A stretch of 64,000 nt of DNA. Origin: Actinomycetospora sp. TBRC 11914 (GTDB lineage Bacteria; Actinomycetota; Actinomycetes; Mycobacteriales; Pseudonocardiaceae). The stretch covers positions 62,001 to 126,000 of the forward strand of contig NZ_JABBND010000017.1 in NCBI RefSeq assembly GCF_012933465.1, given 5' to 3'. Below are positions 25,336-33,291 of the stretch, piece after piece. A program made the position numbers and the translations under genes. The notes below the pieces were generated by a model. It saw only the letters and a list, made by a program, of their open reading frames with translations. It made no database searches and was not told the DNA's origin. Positions within the stretch are counted from its first letter, which is position 1, and the number at the start of each line of letters is the position of its first letter.

Positions 25336-25396
25336 GGGCTACGCTGCGCCCGACGGTGCCCGCCCGACGCGGCGGGCCGGCGGCGGGAGGGTGCAC

Positions 25397-26203
25397 GTGC
25401 CACGCGAGGGCGCCGGGCCGGACTTCATCGAGGCGCTGGCGCGCGGGCTCGAGGTGATCGCGGCGTTCGGCCCGGAGCGCCCGACGATGACGCTCGCCGA
25501 GGTCGCGACGGCGACCGGGCTGGCCCGGCCCACCGCGCGGCGCATCCTGCTGACGCTCGCCGAGCTCGGCTACGTCCGCAGCGGTGAGCGCGGCTTCGCC
25601 CTCACCCCGCGGGTGCTCGACCTGGGCGTCGCCTACGTCGGGTCGATGGGGCTGTGGGACGTGGCCCGACCCCACCTCGAGGCGCTCTCCGCCCGGACCA
25701 ACGAGTCGTGCTCGATCGCCCAGCTCGACGGCTCCGACATCGTCTACGTCGCCCGCGCCAGCGTCCCCAAGATCGTCTCGCTCGCCGTGCAGATCGGCAC
25801 CCGGTTCCCGGCGCTCCCGACCTCGCTCGGCAAGGTCCAGCTCGCCGCCCTGCCGCCCGACGAGCTCGACCGCGTCCTCGCCGAGCCGACCCGGTCGGGG
25901 CTCGCCGCGCGGTGGCAGCCCTCGCGGGAGGAGCGCGACGCCGCGCTGCGCGAGGTCCGGGCCCGCGGGTGGGCGCTCACCGACGAGCAGCTCACCCTCG
26001 GCATCCGCTCGGTGGCCGCCCCGCTGCGCGACGGCACCGGCCGCGTCATCGCCGGGGTCAACGTCAACTGCCACGCCGCGGAGACCTCGGTCGAGCACCT
26101 CGTCGAGCACCACCTGCCGCTGCTGCTCGCGACCGCCGGGGAGATCAGCGCGGACTTCGCCCGCCGGGAGGCGCTCCCGCACGTGACGCTGCCGGCGTCG
26201 TAG
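25397..26203 (+). CDS. IclR-family transcriptional regulator, PcaR/PcaU/PobR-like
   Basis: 268 residues from the GTG at 25397, six nt after GGGAGG; a GTG at 25391 is too close. FIEALARGLEVIAAFG then MTLAEVATATGLARPTARRI and LLTLAELGYV form the IclR winged helix. The effector domain follows (SIAQLDGSDIVYVARA, PALPTSLGKVQLAALPPDEL). The N-terminal IEALARGLEV pattern is typical of PcaR/PobR-like activators of aromatic catabolism. Together with the shared motifs upstream of itself, the amidohydrolase and the CoA-transferase, this suggests it governs the aromatic operon at 26.8-32.4 kb. Confidence 0.88.
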   Translation: MPREGAGPDFIEALARGLEVIAAFGPERPTMTLAEVATATGLARPTARRILLTLAELGYVRSGERGFALTPRVLDLGVAYVGSMGLWDVARPHLEALSARTNESCSIAQLDGSDIVYVARASVPKIVSLAVQIGTRFPALPTSLGKVQLAALPPDELDRVLAEPTRSGLAARWQPSREERDAALREVRARGWALTDEQLTLGIRSVAAPLRDGTGRVIAGVNVNCHAAETSVEHLVEHHLPLLLATAGEISADFARREALPHVTLPAS

Positions 26204-26214
26204 CGGGCAGGGGT

Positions 26215-26237
26215 GTCAGGAACGACTCGTTCCTGAC
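26215..26237 (+). terminator. Hairpin after iclR-type gene
   Basis: GTCAGGAACG/CGTTCCTGAC, perfect 10-bp arms with a 3-nt loop, 12 nt after the stop. There is no T-tract, as is common in high-GC actinobacteria. Confidence 0.6.
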
Positions 26238-26297
26238 GCTGGACGTCAGGAACGCGGCGTTCACGATCCGGGCGGCTCGGCACGGGGCTCAGCTCGT

Positions 26298-26555
26298 GAG
26301 GGGCACGTGGGGCAGGGCTGCGGGCTGTGCGCGCTGCGTGGAGTGCTCCTCGTGTGGGCGGCCCTCGGGTCGGTCCGGCCCCGCGCGAGCGAGGGGCACG
26401 TGGGCCAGGTCCGGGGGTGGTGCGGGCTGCGTGGAGTGCCCCTCGTGTGGGCGGCCCTCGGGTCGGTCCGGCCCGGCGCGAGCGAGGGGCACGCGGGGCA
26501 GGTTCGGGGGCGGCACGCGCGGCGTGGAGTGCTCCTCGTGTGCGCGCCGATCGCT
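26298..26555. repeat. 93-bp tandem repeat, about 2.8 units
   Basis: Units begin at 26298, 26391 and 26484 (exact 93-bp steps) with GAGGGGCACG. Each carries CGAGGGGCAC-like and GTGCYCCTCG-like inverted arms about 37 bp apart, then TGTGGGCGGCCCTCGGGTCG. The third unit degenerates near 26540. Confidence 0.8.
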
Positions 26556-26568
26556 CGGGCGCGGCCGA

Positions 26569-26690
26569 TGTGTGCGGTGCGCGTAGGTCCCCGCAGGACC
26601 GGACTCCGTTCCCGTCGGAGTGTGTGCGCGGCGCGTCGGTTCCGCGGCAAGGGATCGCCGCGCTGCGCGGAGTGTGTGCGGCGCGCGCAG
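26569..26690. repeat. 52-bp-period array R1 (three cores, one orientation)
   Basis: Cores GTGTGCGGTGCGCGTAGGT (26569), GTGTGCGCGGCGCGTCGGT (26621) and GTGTGCGGCGCGCGCAGG (26673) are spaced exactly 52 bp. The same core and period recur at 52.3 kb and 58.5 kb. Confidence 0.75.
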
Positions 26691-26817
26691 GACCGCCCAG
26701 GACGGAACGCCGTTCTCGTCGGATCGTCGCCTTCCCGCCCACCGGGATTCGCCGCGCGCCGCACCACCCGGCACGCGCACGCTTGCTCCGCAGGACGACG
26801 ACGAGGAGGGCGGCCCG

Positions 26818-28020
26818 GTGCCGGACGAACCGCGCGTGGTGATCGTGGGGGCGGGCCCGGCGGGGCTCGTGCTCGCCTGGCTGCTGCACCACGCCGACGT
26901 GCCGTTCCAGCTGGTGGAGCGCCAGCAGCAGGAGCAGATCGGGACCCAGCCGAAGGCGGGGATCGTCGAGTACCGGACCGTCGAGCTCCTGCGCCGGGAG
27001 GGCATCGCCGACGTCGCGCTGCACTTCGAGGCCGAGAACCGCCGCGTCGAGTTCCGCACCCCGCAGCTCGCGCACGTCTTCGACTACGCCGACCTCACCG
27101 GCGACCGCCCGCACTACGTCTTCCCGCAGCACCGCCTCGTCGCAGAGCTCGCCGCCGCCCTCGTCGTACGCGGCGCGCCGCTGCGCTTCGGCCACCGCGT
27201 CCGCGAGGTGGGCACCGACGGCACGCGGCCGCATCTCGTCGTCGAGGGTCCCGACGGTGCCCGCCAGCACCTCACGCCCGACGTCGTCGTCGGGGCGGAC
27301 GGCGCGTCGAGCGCGGTCGCGCGGGCGATCGCCGGGCACGTCGACGTCCTCGACCGGTCCCTGCCCGCCCGCTGGCTCGTGGTCTCGACGGCGTCCCCGG
27401 CGCTCGTCGGGCACACCGTCTACGGCATCCACCCCCGCGGCTACGCCGCCCACCTGCGCCGCGGCCCGCAGGAGACCCGGTTCTACGTCGAGGTCCCGGC
27501 CGACGTCGGCGCCGACGACCTCACCCACGACGAGATCCGCACCGAGCTCGCCGAGCGCCTGCGCCTCGACCCGCCCGCCGTCGCCGGGCTCGACATCCGC
27601 TCGGTCGACGTCCTCGACCTGCGCACCCGCATGACGGTCCCGATGCAGCACGGTGGCTGCCATCTCGTCGGCGACGCCGCGCACCTGATCACCCCGGCCG
27701 GCGGGAAGGGGATGAACCTCGCCATCGCCGACGCCGTCGAGCTCGCCCACGGACTGGTCGAGGCGTTCGGCCCCACGGCCGACCGCAAGCGCCTGGACGC
27801 CTACTCCGACACCCGGGTCCCGGCGCTGTGGCGCACCCAGGCGTTCTCCGACTGGTTCCTGCGCATCCTCACCGCGCGCTCCTCCGACGCCGTCGACGAC
27901 GGGTCGGCGGCGTTCGTGCACGGCCTGCGGGAGGGCTGGGTCGCGGCCCTGCGCGACGACGCCGGGCTCGCTCGCTGGTTCGCCCACGCCTACGCGGGTG
28001 CCGAGCCGACCGACCCTTGA
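26818..28020 (+). CDS. 4-Hydroxybenzoate 3-monooxygenase-like flavoprotein (PobA-like)
   Basis: 400 residues from the GTG at 26818 (GAGGAGGG upstream). It follows PobA along its length: VVIVGAGPAGLVLAWLLHH, DVVVGADGASSAVARAI, GIHPRGYAAHLRRG, TRFYVEVP, VPMQHGGCHLVGDAAHLITP and QAFSDWFL. By motif alignment the PobA substrate residues Tyr201, Arg214, Tyr222 and Tyr385 are kept, but Ser212, which binds the substrate carboxylate, is Leu. The substrate may therefore be a modified 4-hydroxybenzoate or another phenol. It heads an operon with ring-cleavage genes, so it probably makes the catechol-type substrate for LigAB. Confidence 0.85.
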   Translation: MPDEPRVVIVGAGPAGLVLAWLLHHADVPFQLVERQQQEQIGTQPKAGIVEYRTVELLRREGIADVALHFEAENRRVEFRTPQLAHVFDYADLTGDRPHYVFPQHRLVAELAAALVVRGAPLRFGHRVREVGTDGTRPHLVVEGPDGARQHLTPDVVVGADGASSAVARAIAGHVDVLDRSLPARWLVVSTASPALVGHTVYGIHPRGYAAHLRRGPQETRFYVEVPADVGADDLTHDEIRTELAERLRLDPPAVAGLDIRSVDVLDLRTRMTVPMQHGGCHLVGDAAHLITPAGGKGMNLAIADAVELAHGLVEAFGPTADRKRLDAYSDTRVPALWRTQAFSDWFLRILTARSSDAVDDGSAAFVHGLREGWVAALRDDAGLARWFAHAYAGAEPTDP

Positions 28021-28051
28021 CGGGACTCCGGCGCCGGTCGAGGATCAAGGT

Positions 28052-28080
28052 CGGACAAGCGTCCGGCAGACGGACAGGAG
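28052..28080 (+). promoter_or_regulatory. Candidate IclR operator upstream of the CoA-transferase gene
   Basis: It combines both motifs seen around the iclR-type gene: CGGACAAGCGTCCG (28052-28065) and TCCGGCAGACGGACAGGA (28062-28079). The AGGAG at its right end doubles as the ribosome binding site for the ATG at 28086, so bound regulator would overlap the translation start. Confidence 0.5.
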
Positions 28081-28085
28081 ATTCC

Positions 28086-29240
28086 ATGGCTGGGACCGGG
28101 GGCGGACCGCTCGCCGGGGTGCTGGTGGCCGACTTCAGCCGCATCCTCGCGGGTCCCTACGCGACGATGCTGCTGGCGGACCTCGGCGCCGAGGTCGTCA
28201 AGGTCGAGGGCCCGAAGGGTGACGACACCAGGACCTGGATGCCGCCGACCCGCGGCGAGACCTCGACCTACTACCTCGGGGTCAACCGCGGGAAGCGCTC
28301 GATCGCGCTCGACCTGCGCGACCCGGAGGACATCGGCGTCGCGAAGGAGCTCGCGCGCCGCGCCGACGTCGTCATCGAGAACCTGCGGCCGGGGGGCATG
28401 GCGAAGTACGGGCTGGACTACGAGACGGTCAGCGCCACGAACCCCGGCGTCGTCTACTCGAGCATCTCCGGGTTCGGTTCCGGCGAGGGCGCGCACGTCC
28501 CGGGCTACGACCTCATGGTGCAGGCGATCTCCGGGCTGATGGACCTCACCGGCGACCCCGACGGCCCGCCCTACCGCGCCGGCATCTCGGTGTTCGACGT
28601 GATGGCCGGCAACCACGCGGTGATCGGCATCCTCGCGGCGCTGCGCCACCGCGACGCCACCGGCGAGGGCCAGCACGTCGAGGTCAACCTGCTCTCCTCG
28701 GCACTGACCGGGCTGGTCAACCACTCGAGCGCCTGGGTCGCGGGCGGCGTCGTGCCGCACCGGATGGGCAACGCCCACCCCAGCGTCTTCCCCTACGAGC
28801 CGCTCGAGACCGCCGACGACGACCTCATCGTCACCGCCGCGAACGACGGTCAGTTCCGCAAGCTCTGCGAGGTGCTCGGCCTCGACGGCGTCGCCGACGA
28901 CCCGCGCTTCGCCCGGAACGCGGACCGGACGGCGAACCGTGACGAGCTGCGCCCGATCCTCGTCGGGAAGCTCAAGGAGAAGACCGCGGTCGAGTGGTTC
29001 GACCTGCTCGTCGACGCCGGGGTCCCGTGCGGGCCGATCCAGTCGATCGACGGCGGGTTCGCGATGGCGGAGCGGTTCGGGCTGGAGCCGGTCGTCGAGG
29101 TCGGCCAGGGCGACCGCGCGGTCCCGACGACGAGGCACCCCATCCGGTTCTCGCAGACCCCGGCGGTCTACGAGCTGCCCCCGCCCGAGCTCGACGAGCA
29201 CGGCGCCGAGCTGCGGAAGTGGCTGGGCGCTGGTGAGTGA
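28086..29240 (+). CDS. CaiB/BaiF family CoA-transferase
   Basis: 384 residues, a standard class III CoA-transferase. ADFSRILAGPYATMLLADLG then EVVKVEGP is the N-terminal signature. GYDLMVQAISGLMDLTG includes the Asp that forms the glutamyl/aspartyl-CoA intermediate. AGEG-type end motifs and PHRMGNAHPSVFPYEPL are typical. It moves CoA between carboxylates. It overlaps the citryl-CoA-lyase-like gene by 8 nt, which suggests that it activates the substrate the lyase then splits. The acid is unknown. Confidence 0.9.
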   Translation: MAGTGGGPLAGVLVADFSRILAGPYATMLLADLGAEVVKVEGPKGDDTRTWMPPTRGETSTYYLGVNRGKRSIALDLRDPEDIGVAKELARRADVVIENLRPGGMAKYGLDYETVSATNPGVVYSSISGFGSGEGAHVPGYDLMVQAISGLMDLTGDPDGPPYRAGISVFDVMAGNHAVIGILAALRHRDATGEGQHVEVNLLSSALTGLVNHSSAWVAGGVVPHRMGNAHPSVFPYEPLETADDDLIVTAANDGQFRKLCEVLGLDGVADDPRFARNADRTANRDELRPILVGKLKEKTAVEWFDLLVDAGVPCGPIQSIDGGFAMAERFGLEPVVEVGQGDRAVPTTRHPIRFSQTPAVYELPPPELDEHGAELRKWLGAGE

Positions 29241-30060
29241 CCACGTGTACGAGACCGCGCTCGGCGCGGCGTCGCCGGACAGGATCAGCCTGCTCGGGCA
29301 CGACCTCGTCGAGGACGTCATGGGGCAGGTCGGGTTCGGCGAGCTGGCGTTCTGGCTGGCCACCCAGCGGCGCCCGACCCCCGGGGAGACCCGCGTCTTC
29401 GAGGCGGTGCTGGCGGCGCTGGCCGACCACGGCTACACCCCCACGGCCATCGTCACCCGCCTGACGCACCTGTCGGCGCCGGACTCGGTGCAGGGCGCGC
29501 TCGCGGCCGGGCTCCTCGCGGGCGGCAGCCGGTTCCTCGGCGTCACCGAGGACTGCGGCCGGTTCCTGCACGACCAGCTGGTCGCGACCGACGGCGCCCT
29601 GCCCACCGACGACGAGGGCTGGGACGCCCTCGCGCTCCGCACCGTGCAGGCCCAGCGCGACGCGAAGCGCTTCGTCCCGGGCCTCGGCCACCACGTGCAC
29701 AAGCAGGGCGACCCGCGCACCCCGAAGCTCATGGCACTCGCGGCCGAGGAGGGCGTCACCGGCCCGCACCTCGCGCTGTTCGCCGCCATCGGCCGGGTGC
29801 ACCCGCAGGTGCTCGGGAAGACGCTGCCGCTCAACGGGGCCGGGGTGTGCGGCGCGGTGCTGGCCGACCTCGGGCTGCCGCTGGAACTGCTGCGCGGGTT
29901 CGCGCTGCTCGCGCGCACCGCCGGGCTGATCGGCCAGCTCGCCGAGGAGCTCCGGCACCCCGTGGCCAACGAGATCTTCCTGAGCGTCGACCTGAACAAC
30001 AAGCCGGTCGACCCCGACCCCTACCAACCCCCATCCCTGGACGGAGAAACGCATGGCTGA
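29233..30060 (+). CDS. Citryl-CoA lyase/citrate synthase-like protein
   Basis: 275 residues from the GTG at 29233 (overlaps the transferase stop). FGELAFWLATQRRPTPGETRVFEAVLAAL, PGLGHHVHKQGDPRTPKLM and PLNGAGVCGAVLADLGLP match the shortened citrate-synthase fold of citryl-CoA lyases, with His residues in the expected loop. Such enzymes cleave 3-hydroxy-3-carboxyacyl-CoA into oxaloacetate and an acyl-CoA, or run the reverse condensation. Next to LigAB it may act on a CoA ester from a ring-cleavage product (inference). The start is uncertain; GTG at 29245 is possible. Confidence 0.82.
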   Translation: MSDHVYETALGAASPDRISLLGHDLVEDVMGQVGFGELAFWLATQRRPTPGETRVFEAVLAALADHGYTPTAIVTRLTHLSAPDSVQGALAAGLLAGGSRFLGVTEDCGRFLHDQLVATDGALPTDDEGWDALALRTVQAQRDAKRFVPGLGHHVHKQGDPRTPKLMALAAEEGVTGPHLALFAAIGRVHPQVLGKTLPLNGAGVCGAVLADLGLPLELLRGFALLARTAGLIGQLAEELRHPVANEIFLSVDLNNKPVDPDPYQPPSLDGETHG

Positions 30061-30919
30061 ACTCGTCGCGGTCATCGCGTCCACCCACCACCCGTTCTAC
30101 TACCGGGCGAGCACCTCGACCGGTGAGGACCGCCCGCCGTTCGCGGACGAATGGGTGACGAAGATCGAGACGTTCCGGGAGACGCTGACCCGGGCCCGTC
30201 CCGACGTGCTGGTGATGGTGGGCTCGGACCACTTCCACCAGCTGTGGCTGGACAACATGCCGCAGTTCCTCGTCGGGAAGGCGCCGGTCTACGACGCCAA
30301 CTGGTACAACGAGGAGCGCGAGTTCGGTCTGCCGAAGATGCGGCTCGCGGGCCAGGAGGACCTGTCGTCGTACATCCTGCGGGAGGGTCTCGACGCCGGG
30401 TTCGACCTCGCGTTCTCCAACGAGCTGCGGATCGACCACTCGATCACGTGCCCGATCATCACGCTGCGGCCCGAGGCGGACCTGCCGATCGTGCCGATCT
30501 ACACGAACATCTTCGCGCCGCCGCTGCCGCGGCCGCAGCGGTTCGTGCAGCTCGGGCGCACGATCCGCGAGCTGGTCGAGTCGTGGCCCTCCGACCAGCG
30601 GGTCGCCGTGATCGGCACCGGGCACCTCTCGCTCGAGCTCGGCGGACCACGCCAGTTCGGGCCGCACGGCCCGGACCCGGAGTTCGACCGCAAGGCCGTC
30701 GACTGGATCGCCTCCGGCGACGTCGAGGGGTGCCTGGCGGAGGTCACGCTCGACTCGCTGCACGCGCCCGGGAACGCCACGCACGGGTTCATGGACTTCA
30801 TGCTGATGATGGGTGTCGCGGGGGAGGGGAAGAAGGCCGACCACGTCGACTCGCTCGACCTCTTCCACACGATGGAGGCCTACTTCACCTGGTACCCGAA
30901 GGGAGTCCCTACGGCATGA
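30053..30919 (+). CDS. Class III extradiol ring-cleavage dioxygenase, catalytic (LigB-like) subunit
   Basis: A 288-residue LigB-fold protein. STHHPFYY (His12/His13) and VMVGSDHFHQLW supply the Fe(II) His ligands, and GTGHLSLELGG and the DFMLMMG region are typical. It opens a vicinal-diol aromatic such as protocatechuate or gallate with O2. It overlaps both neighbours: the ATG lies inside the lyase 3' end and its stop overlaps the LigA ATG (ATGA), so the two subunits are translationally coupled. Confidence 0.88.
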   Translation: MAELVAVIASTHHPFYYRASTSTGEDRPPFADEWVTKIETFRETLTRARPDVLVMVGSDHFHQLWLDNMPQFLVGKAPVYDANWYNEEREFGLPKMRLAGQEDLSSYILREGLDAGFDLAFSNELRIDHSITCPIITLRPEADLPIVPIYTNIFAPPLPRPQRFVQLGRTIRELVESWPSDQRVAVIGTGHLSLELGGPRQFGPHGPDPEFDRKAVDWIASGDVEGCLAEVTLDSLHAPGNATHGFMDFMLMMGVAGEGKKADHVDSLDLFHTMEAYFTWYPKGVPTA

Positions 30920-31275
30920 GCAAGTACCTGGTGGACAAGTTCCTCTACACCGTCGACCGGGATCCGGAGCTCGTCGAGCGCTATCGGGAATCGCCGGCGG
31001 AATGTGTGGCGGAGTGGGAACGCGAATACGCCAACAAGCTGCTCAACTGCCACACCGGCGAGGCATCGACGTGGCTGGCGTTCGAGCCCGCCGAACGGGA
31101 GGCGCTCGCGGCCCACGACCACGTGCGGCTCTTCGAGATGGGCGCGCACCCGTTCCTCACGCTGACGCTGTTCATCGCCATGTTCGAGCGCGACCACGGC
31201 CCGCTCGAGTACCAGCTCGCCTACGCGCGGGCCATGGAGCACATCACCCTGCCCTACCCCGACATCGCGACCTGA
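30916..31275 (+). CDS. Extradiol dioxygenase small (LigA-like) subunit
   Basis: A 119-residue alpha-subunit: KYLVDKFLYTVDRDPELVERYRE, then LAFEPAEREALAAHDHVRLFEMGAHPFL. It matches the LigA helical subunit that caps the active site of protocatechuate 4,5-dioxygenase-type enzymes. Gene order is LigB before LigA, the reverse of Sphingobium. Repeat C2 follows 5 bp after the stop. Confidence 0.87.
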   Translation: MSKYLVDKFLYTVDRDPELVERYRESPAECVAEWEREYANKLLNCHTGEASTWLAFEPAEREALAAHDHVRLFEMGAHPFLTLTLFIAMFERDHGPLEYQLAYARAMEHITLPYPDIAT

Positions 31276-31280
31276 CCTCC

Positions 31281-31330
31281 GCGCGAGGGGAACCCTCGTG
31301 CGGATAGAGCGACCGAATCCTCCCCTCGCG
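31281..31330. repeat. Repeat family C, copy 2
   Basis: A 50-bp element, GCGCGAGGGGAACCCTCG at the left and GAATCCTCCCCTCGCG at the right, with CGGATAGAGC inside. It fills the gap between the ligA-type and metE-like genes and may attenuate or process the transcript. See the copy at 8309. Confidence 0.78.
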
Positions 31331-31348
31331 ACCCCGGAGAGAGCACCG

Positions 31349-32374
31349 ATGACGCTGCCCCTGCTGCCCACGAGCCTCGTCGGGAGCTACGCCCAGCCCG
31401 ACTGGCTCATCGACCGCGCCAAGCTGGCCGGCCGCTTCCCGCCGCGGGTTCGTGCGAAGGAGCTGTGGCGGGTCGCCCCCGAGTACCTCGAGCAGGCCCA
31501 GGACGACGCGACGCAGCTCGCGATCCGGGCGCAGGAGCGCGCCGGGCTCGACGTCCTCACCGACGGCGAGATGCGCCGCGAGAGCTACTCCAACCACTTC
31601 GCCACGGCGCTCGAGGGTGTCGACGTCGACAACCCCGGCACCGCGCTCGACCGCTCCGGGCACCCCAACCCGGTCCCGCGCATCACCGGCCCGATCCGGC
31701 GCCCGCGGCCGGTCCAGGTGCGCGACCTGGAGTTCCTGCGCGCGCACACCGACCGCACGATCAAGATGACCGTGCCCGGCCCGTTCACGATGTCGCAGCA
31801 GGCGCAGAACGACCACTACCCCGACGCCGAGGCCGCCGCGATGGACTACGCGGCCGCGGTCAACGCCGAGGTGCGCGACCTGCACGCCGCGGGCGCGGAC
31901 ATCGTGCAGATCGACGAGCCCTACATGCAGGCCCGCCCGGACGCGGCGCGCCAGTACGGGCTCGCCGCGCTCAATGCGGCCCTCGACGGCGTCACCGGCA
32001 CGACCGCCGTGCACATCTGCTTCGGGTACGCGGCGATCATCCACGCCCGGCCCGAGGGCTACTCGTTCCTGCCCGAGCTCGCCGGCTCGCCGGTCGACCA
32101 GATCTCGATCGAGACCGCGCAGTCGGGCCTCGACCTCGGCGTGCTCTCCGACCTCACCGACAAGACGATCATCCTCGGCGTCATCGACCTGTCGGACGAG
32201 GCCGTGGAGACCGCCGAGACGGTCGCGGCCCGCGTCCGTCGCGCCTACGACCGCATCCCGCGCGAGCAGCTCGTCATCGCCACCGACTGTGGCATGAAGT
32301 ACCTGCCGCGGGAGTCCGCGGAGGGCAAGATGGCGGCGATGGCCGCTGCAGCGGAGATCCTCCGCGCCGAGTAG
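31349..32374 (+). CDS. MetE C-terminal-like zinc methyltransferase
   Basis: 341 residues, covering only the catalytic barrel of cobalamin-independent methionine synthase. The zinc ligands are all present: His222 and Cys224 (VHICFGYA), Glu255 (QISIETAQ) and Cys314 (ATDCGMKY). DIVQIDEPYMQARPD is the conserved substrate region. MetE itself is about twice as long, so this belongs to the stand-alone group with other methyl donors or acceptors. Its position after ring-cleavage genes suggests methyl-group handling from methoxy-aromatics, a weak inference. Confidence 0.85.
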   Translation: MTLPLLPTSLVGSYAQPDWLIDRAKLAGRFPPRVRAKELWRVAPEYLEQAQDDATQLAIRAQERAGLDVLTDGEMRRESYSNHFATALEGVDVDNPGTALDRSGHPNPVPRITGPIRRPRPVQVRDLEFLRAHTDRTIKMTVPGPFTMSQQAQNDHYPDAEAAAMDYAAAVNAEVRDLHAAGADIVQIDEPYMQARPDAARQYGLAALNAALDGVTGTTAVHICFGYAAIIHARPEGYSFLPELAGSPVDQISIETAQSGLDLGVLSDLTDKTIILGVIDLSDEAVETAETVAARVRRAYDRIPREQLVIATDCGMKYLPRESAEGKMAAMAAAAEILRAE

Positions 32375-32380
32375 GCGGAC

Positions 32381-32416
32381 CCGGCTGGAGCGGTCAAGAC
32401 CGCTCGGCGCTCCGGG
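32381..32416 (+). terminator. Terminator hairpin of the aromatic operon
   Basis: GAGCGGTC-AA-GACCGCTC (32388-32405), with flanking CCGG/CCGG pairing and GTTTG just after. It lies shortly after the metE-like stop. Confidence 0.6.
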
Positions 32417-32538
32417 TTTGCGGAGATCATGACGGGGCCGTGTGACGCAGTCCACATGCGCCGTAACGGCTGATTGCTGCAGCCCGTACGCAGGACGACG
32501 CTCTCCGACATGCATCAGTGCCCGACGGAGGGGCTGTC

Positions 32539-33291
32539 ATGACCGCGGTCATCATCGTCATCGTGGTGGTCGTCGTGCTCCTGCTGGCCGGCGGCGGTTT
32601 CGCCCTGGCCCGGAGACGACGCTCGCAGCAGCTCGAGGAGCAGTTCGGACCGGAGTACGACCGCGCGGTCGAGCGGTCGGGCTCGAAGAGCGAGGCCGAG
32701 AAGGAGCTCGCCGACCGGCGCAAGCGCCACGCCGAGCTCGACCTGCGCCCGCTCGACCCGCAGACCCGGGAGCGCTTCCAGGGCGACTGGAAACAGATCC
32801 AGGGTGAGTTCGTCGACGACCCCGGCGGCGCGGTCGAGAAGGCCGACTCGCTGGTCACGACGATCATGCGGGAGCGCGGCTACCCGGTGGAGGACTTCGA
32901 CCGGCGGGCCGACGACATCTCCGTCGAGCACCCGCGCGTGGTCGAGAACTACCGCGAGGCGCGCCGTGTGCGCGACGGCCACCGCAACGGCAGCGCCGGC
33001 ACCGAGGACCTGCGGGGCGCGGTCACCTCGTACCGCAGCCTGGTCGACGCCCTGCTCGACGAACGCTCCGCGGACGACCACGGCGGCGGGCCCGGCCGCG
33101 ACGACGGGGCCCGGGGCGAGGGCCGCCACCGCGAGGGCGACCACCGCGACGGTCCCCGGGGCGACGAGGCCCCGCGCCGTGACGACGGCCCTCACCGCGA
33201 CGAGCACCTCGGCGACGGTCGGCGGGAGCGGGAGTCGGCCGGCGGGGCGCCGACCGACGGGGCACACGACAACGACGGGAGCCGACGGTGA
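32539..33291 (+). CDS. Single-pass membrane protein with paralogous helical domain
   Basis: A 250-residue protein of unknown function. Residues 3-24 are a strongly hydrophobic helix followed by RRRR (N-out/C-in anchor). The helical domain about 75-180 (ERFQGDWKQIQGEFVDDPGGAV...LVDALLDE) recurs in the next gene. The C-terminal ~70 residues are low-complexity Arg/Asp/Gly/His. Its stop overlaps the downstream GTG, so the pair is coupled. Confidence 0.75.
   Translation: MTAVIIVIVVVVVLLLAGGGFALARRRRSQQLEEQFGPEYDRAVERSGSKSEAEKELADRRKRHAELDLRPLDPQTRERFQGDWKQIQGEFVDDPGGAVEKADSLVTTIMRERGYPVEDFDRRADDISVEHPRVVENYREARRVRDGHRNGSAGTEDLRGAVTSYRSLVDALLDERSADDHGGGPGRDDGARGEGRHREGDHRDGPRGDEAPRRDDGPHRDEHLGDGRRERESAGGAPTDGAHDNDGSRR

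Larger units (their letters stand above)
26204..26817. other. 614-bp repeat-filled spacer with no supported gene
   Basis: After the IclR hairpin this spacer holds three copies of a 93-bp tandem repeat and then three copies of a 52-bp-period repeat. Open frames cross it on both strands, but the repeat content and lack of family similarity argue against coding. The promoter of the PobA-like operon must lie in or before its last ~100 bp. Confidence 0.7.

Noticed and set aside
26307-28080. Long open frame running through the 93-bp repeats into the CoA-transferase gene
   Set aside because: The 93-bp period is divisible by 3 and keeps the frame open by chance in GC-rich DNA. The PobA-like gene occupies another frame over the same bases with clear family motifs.
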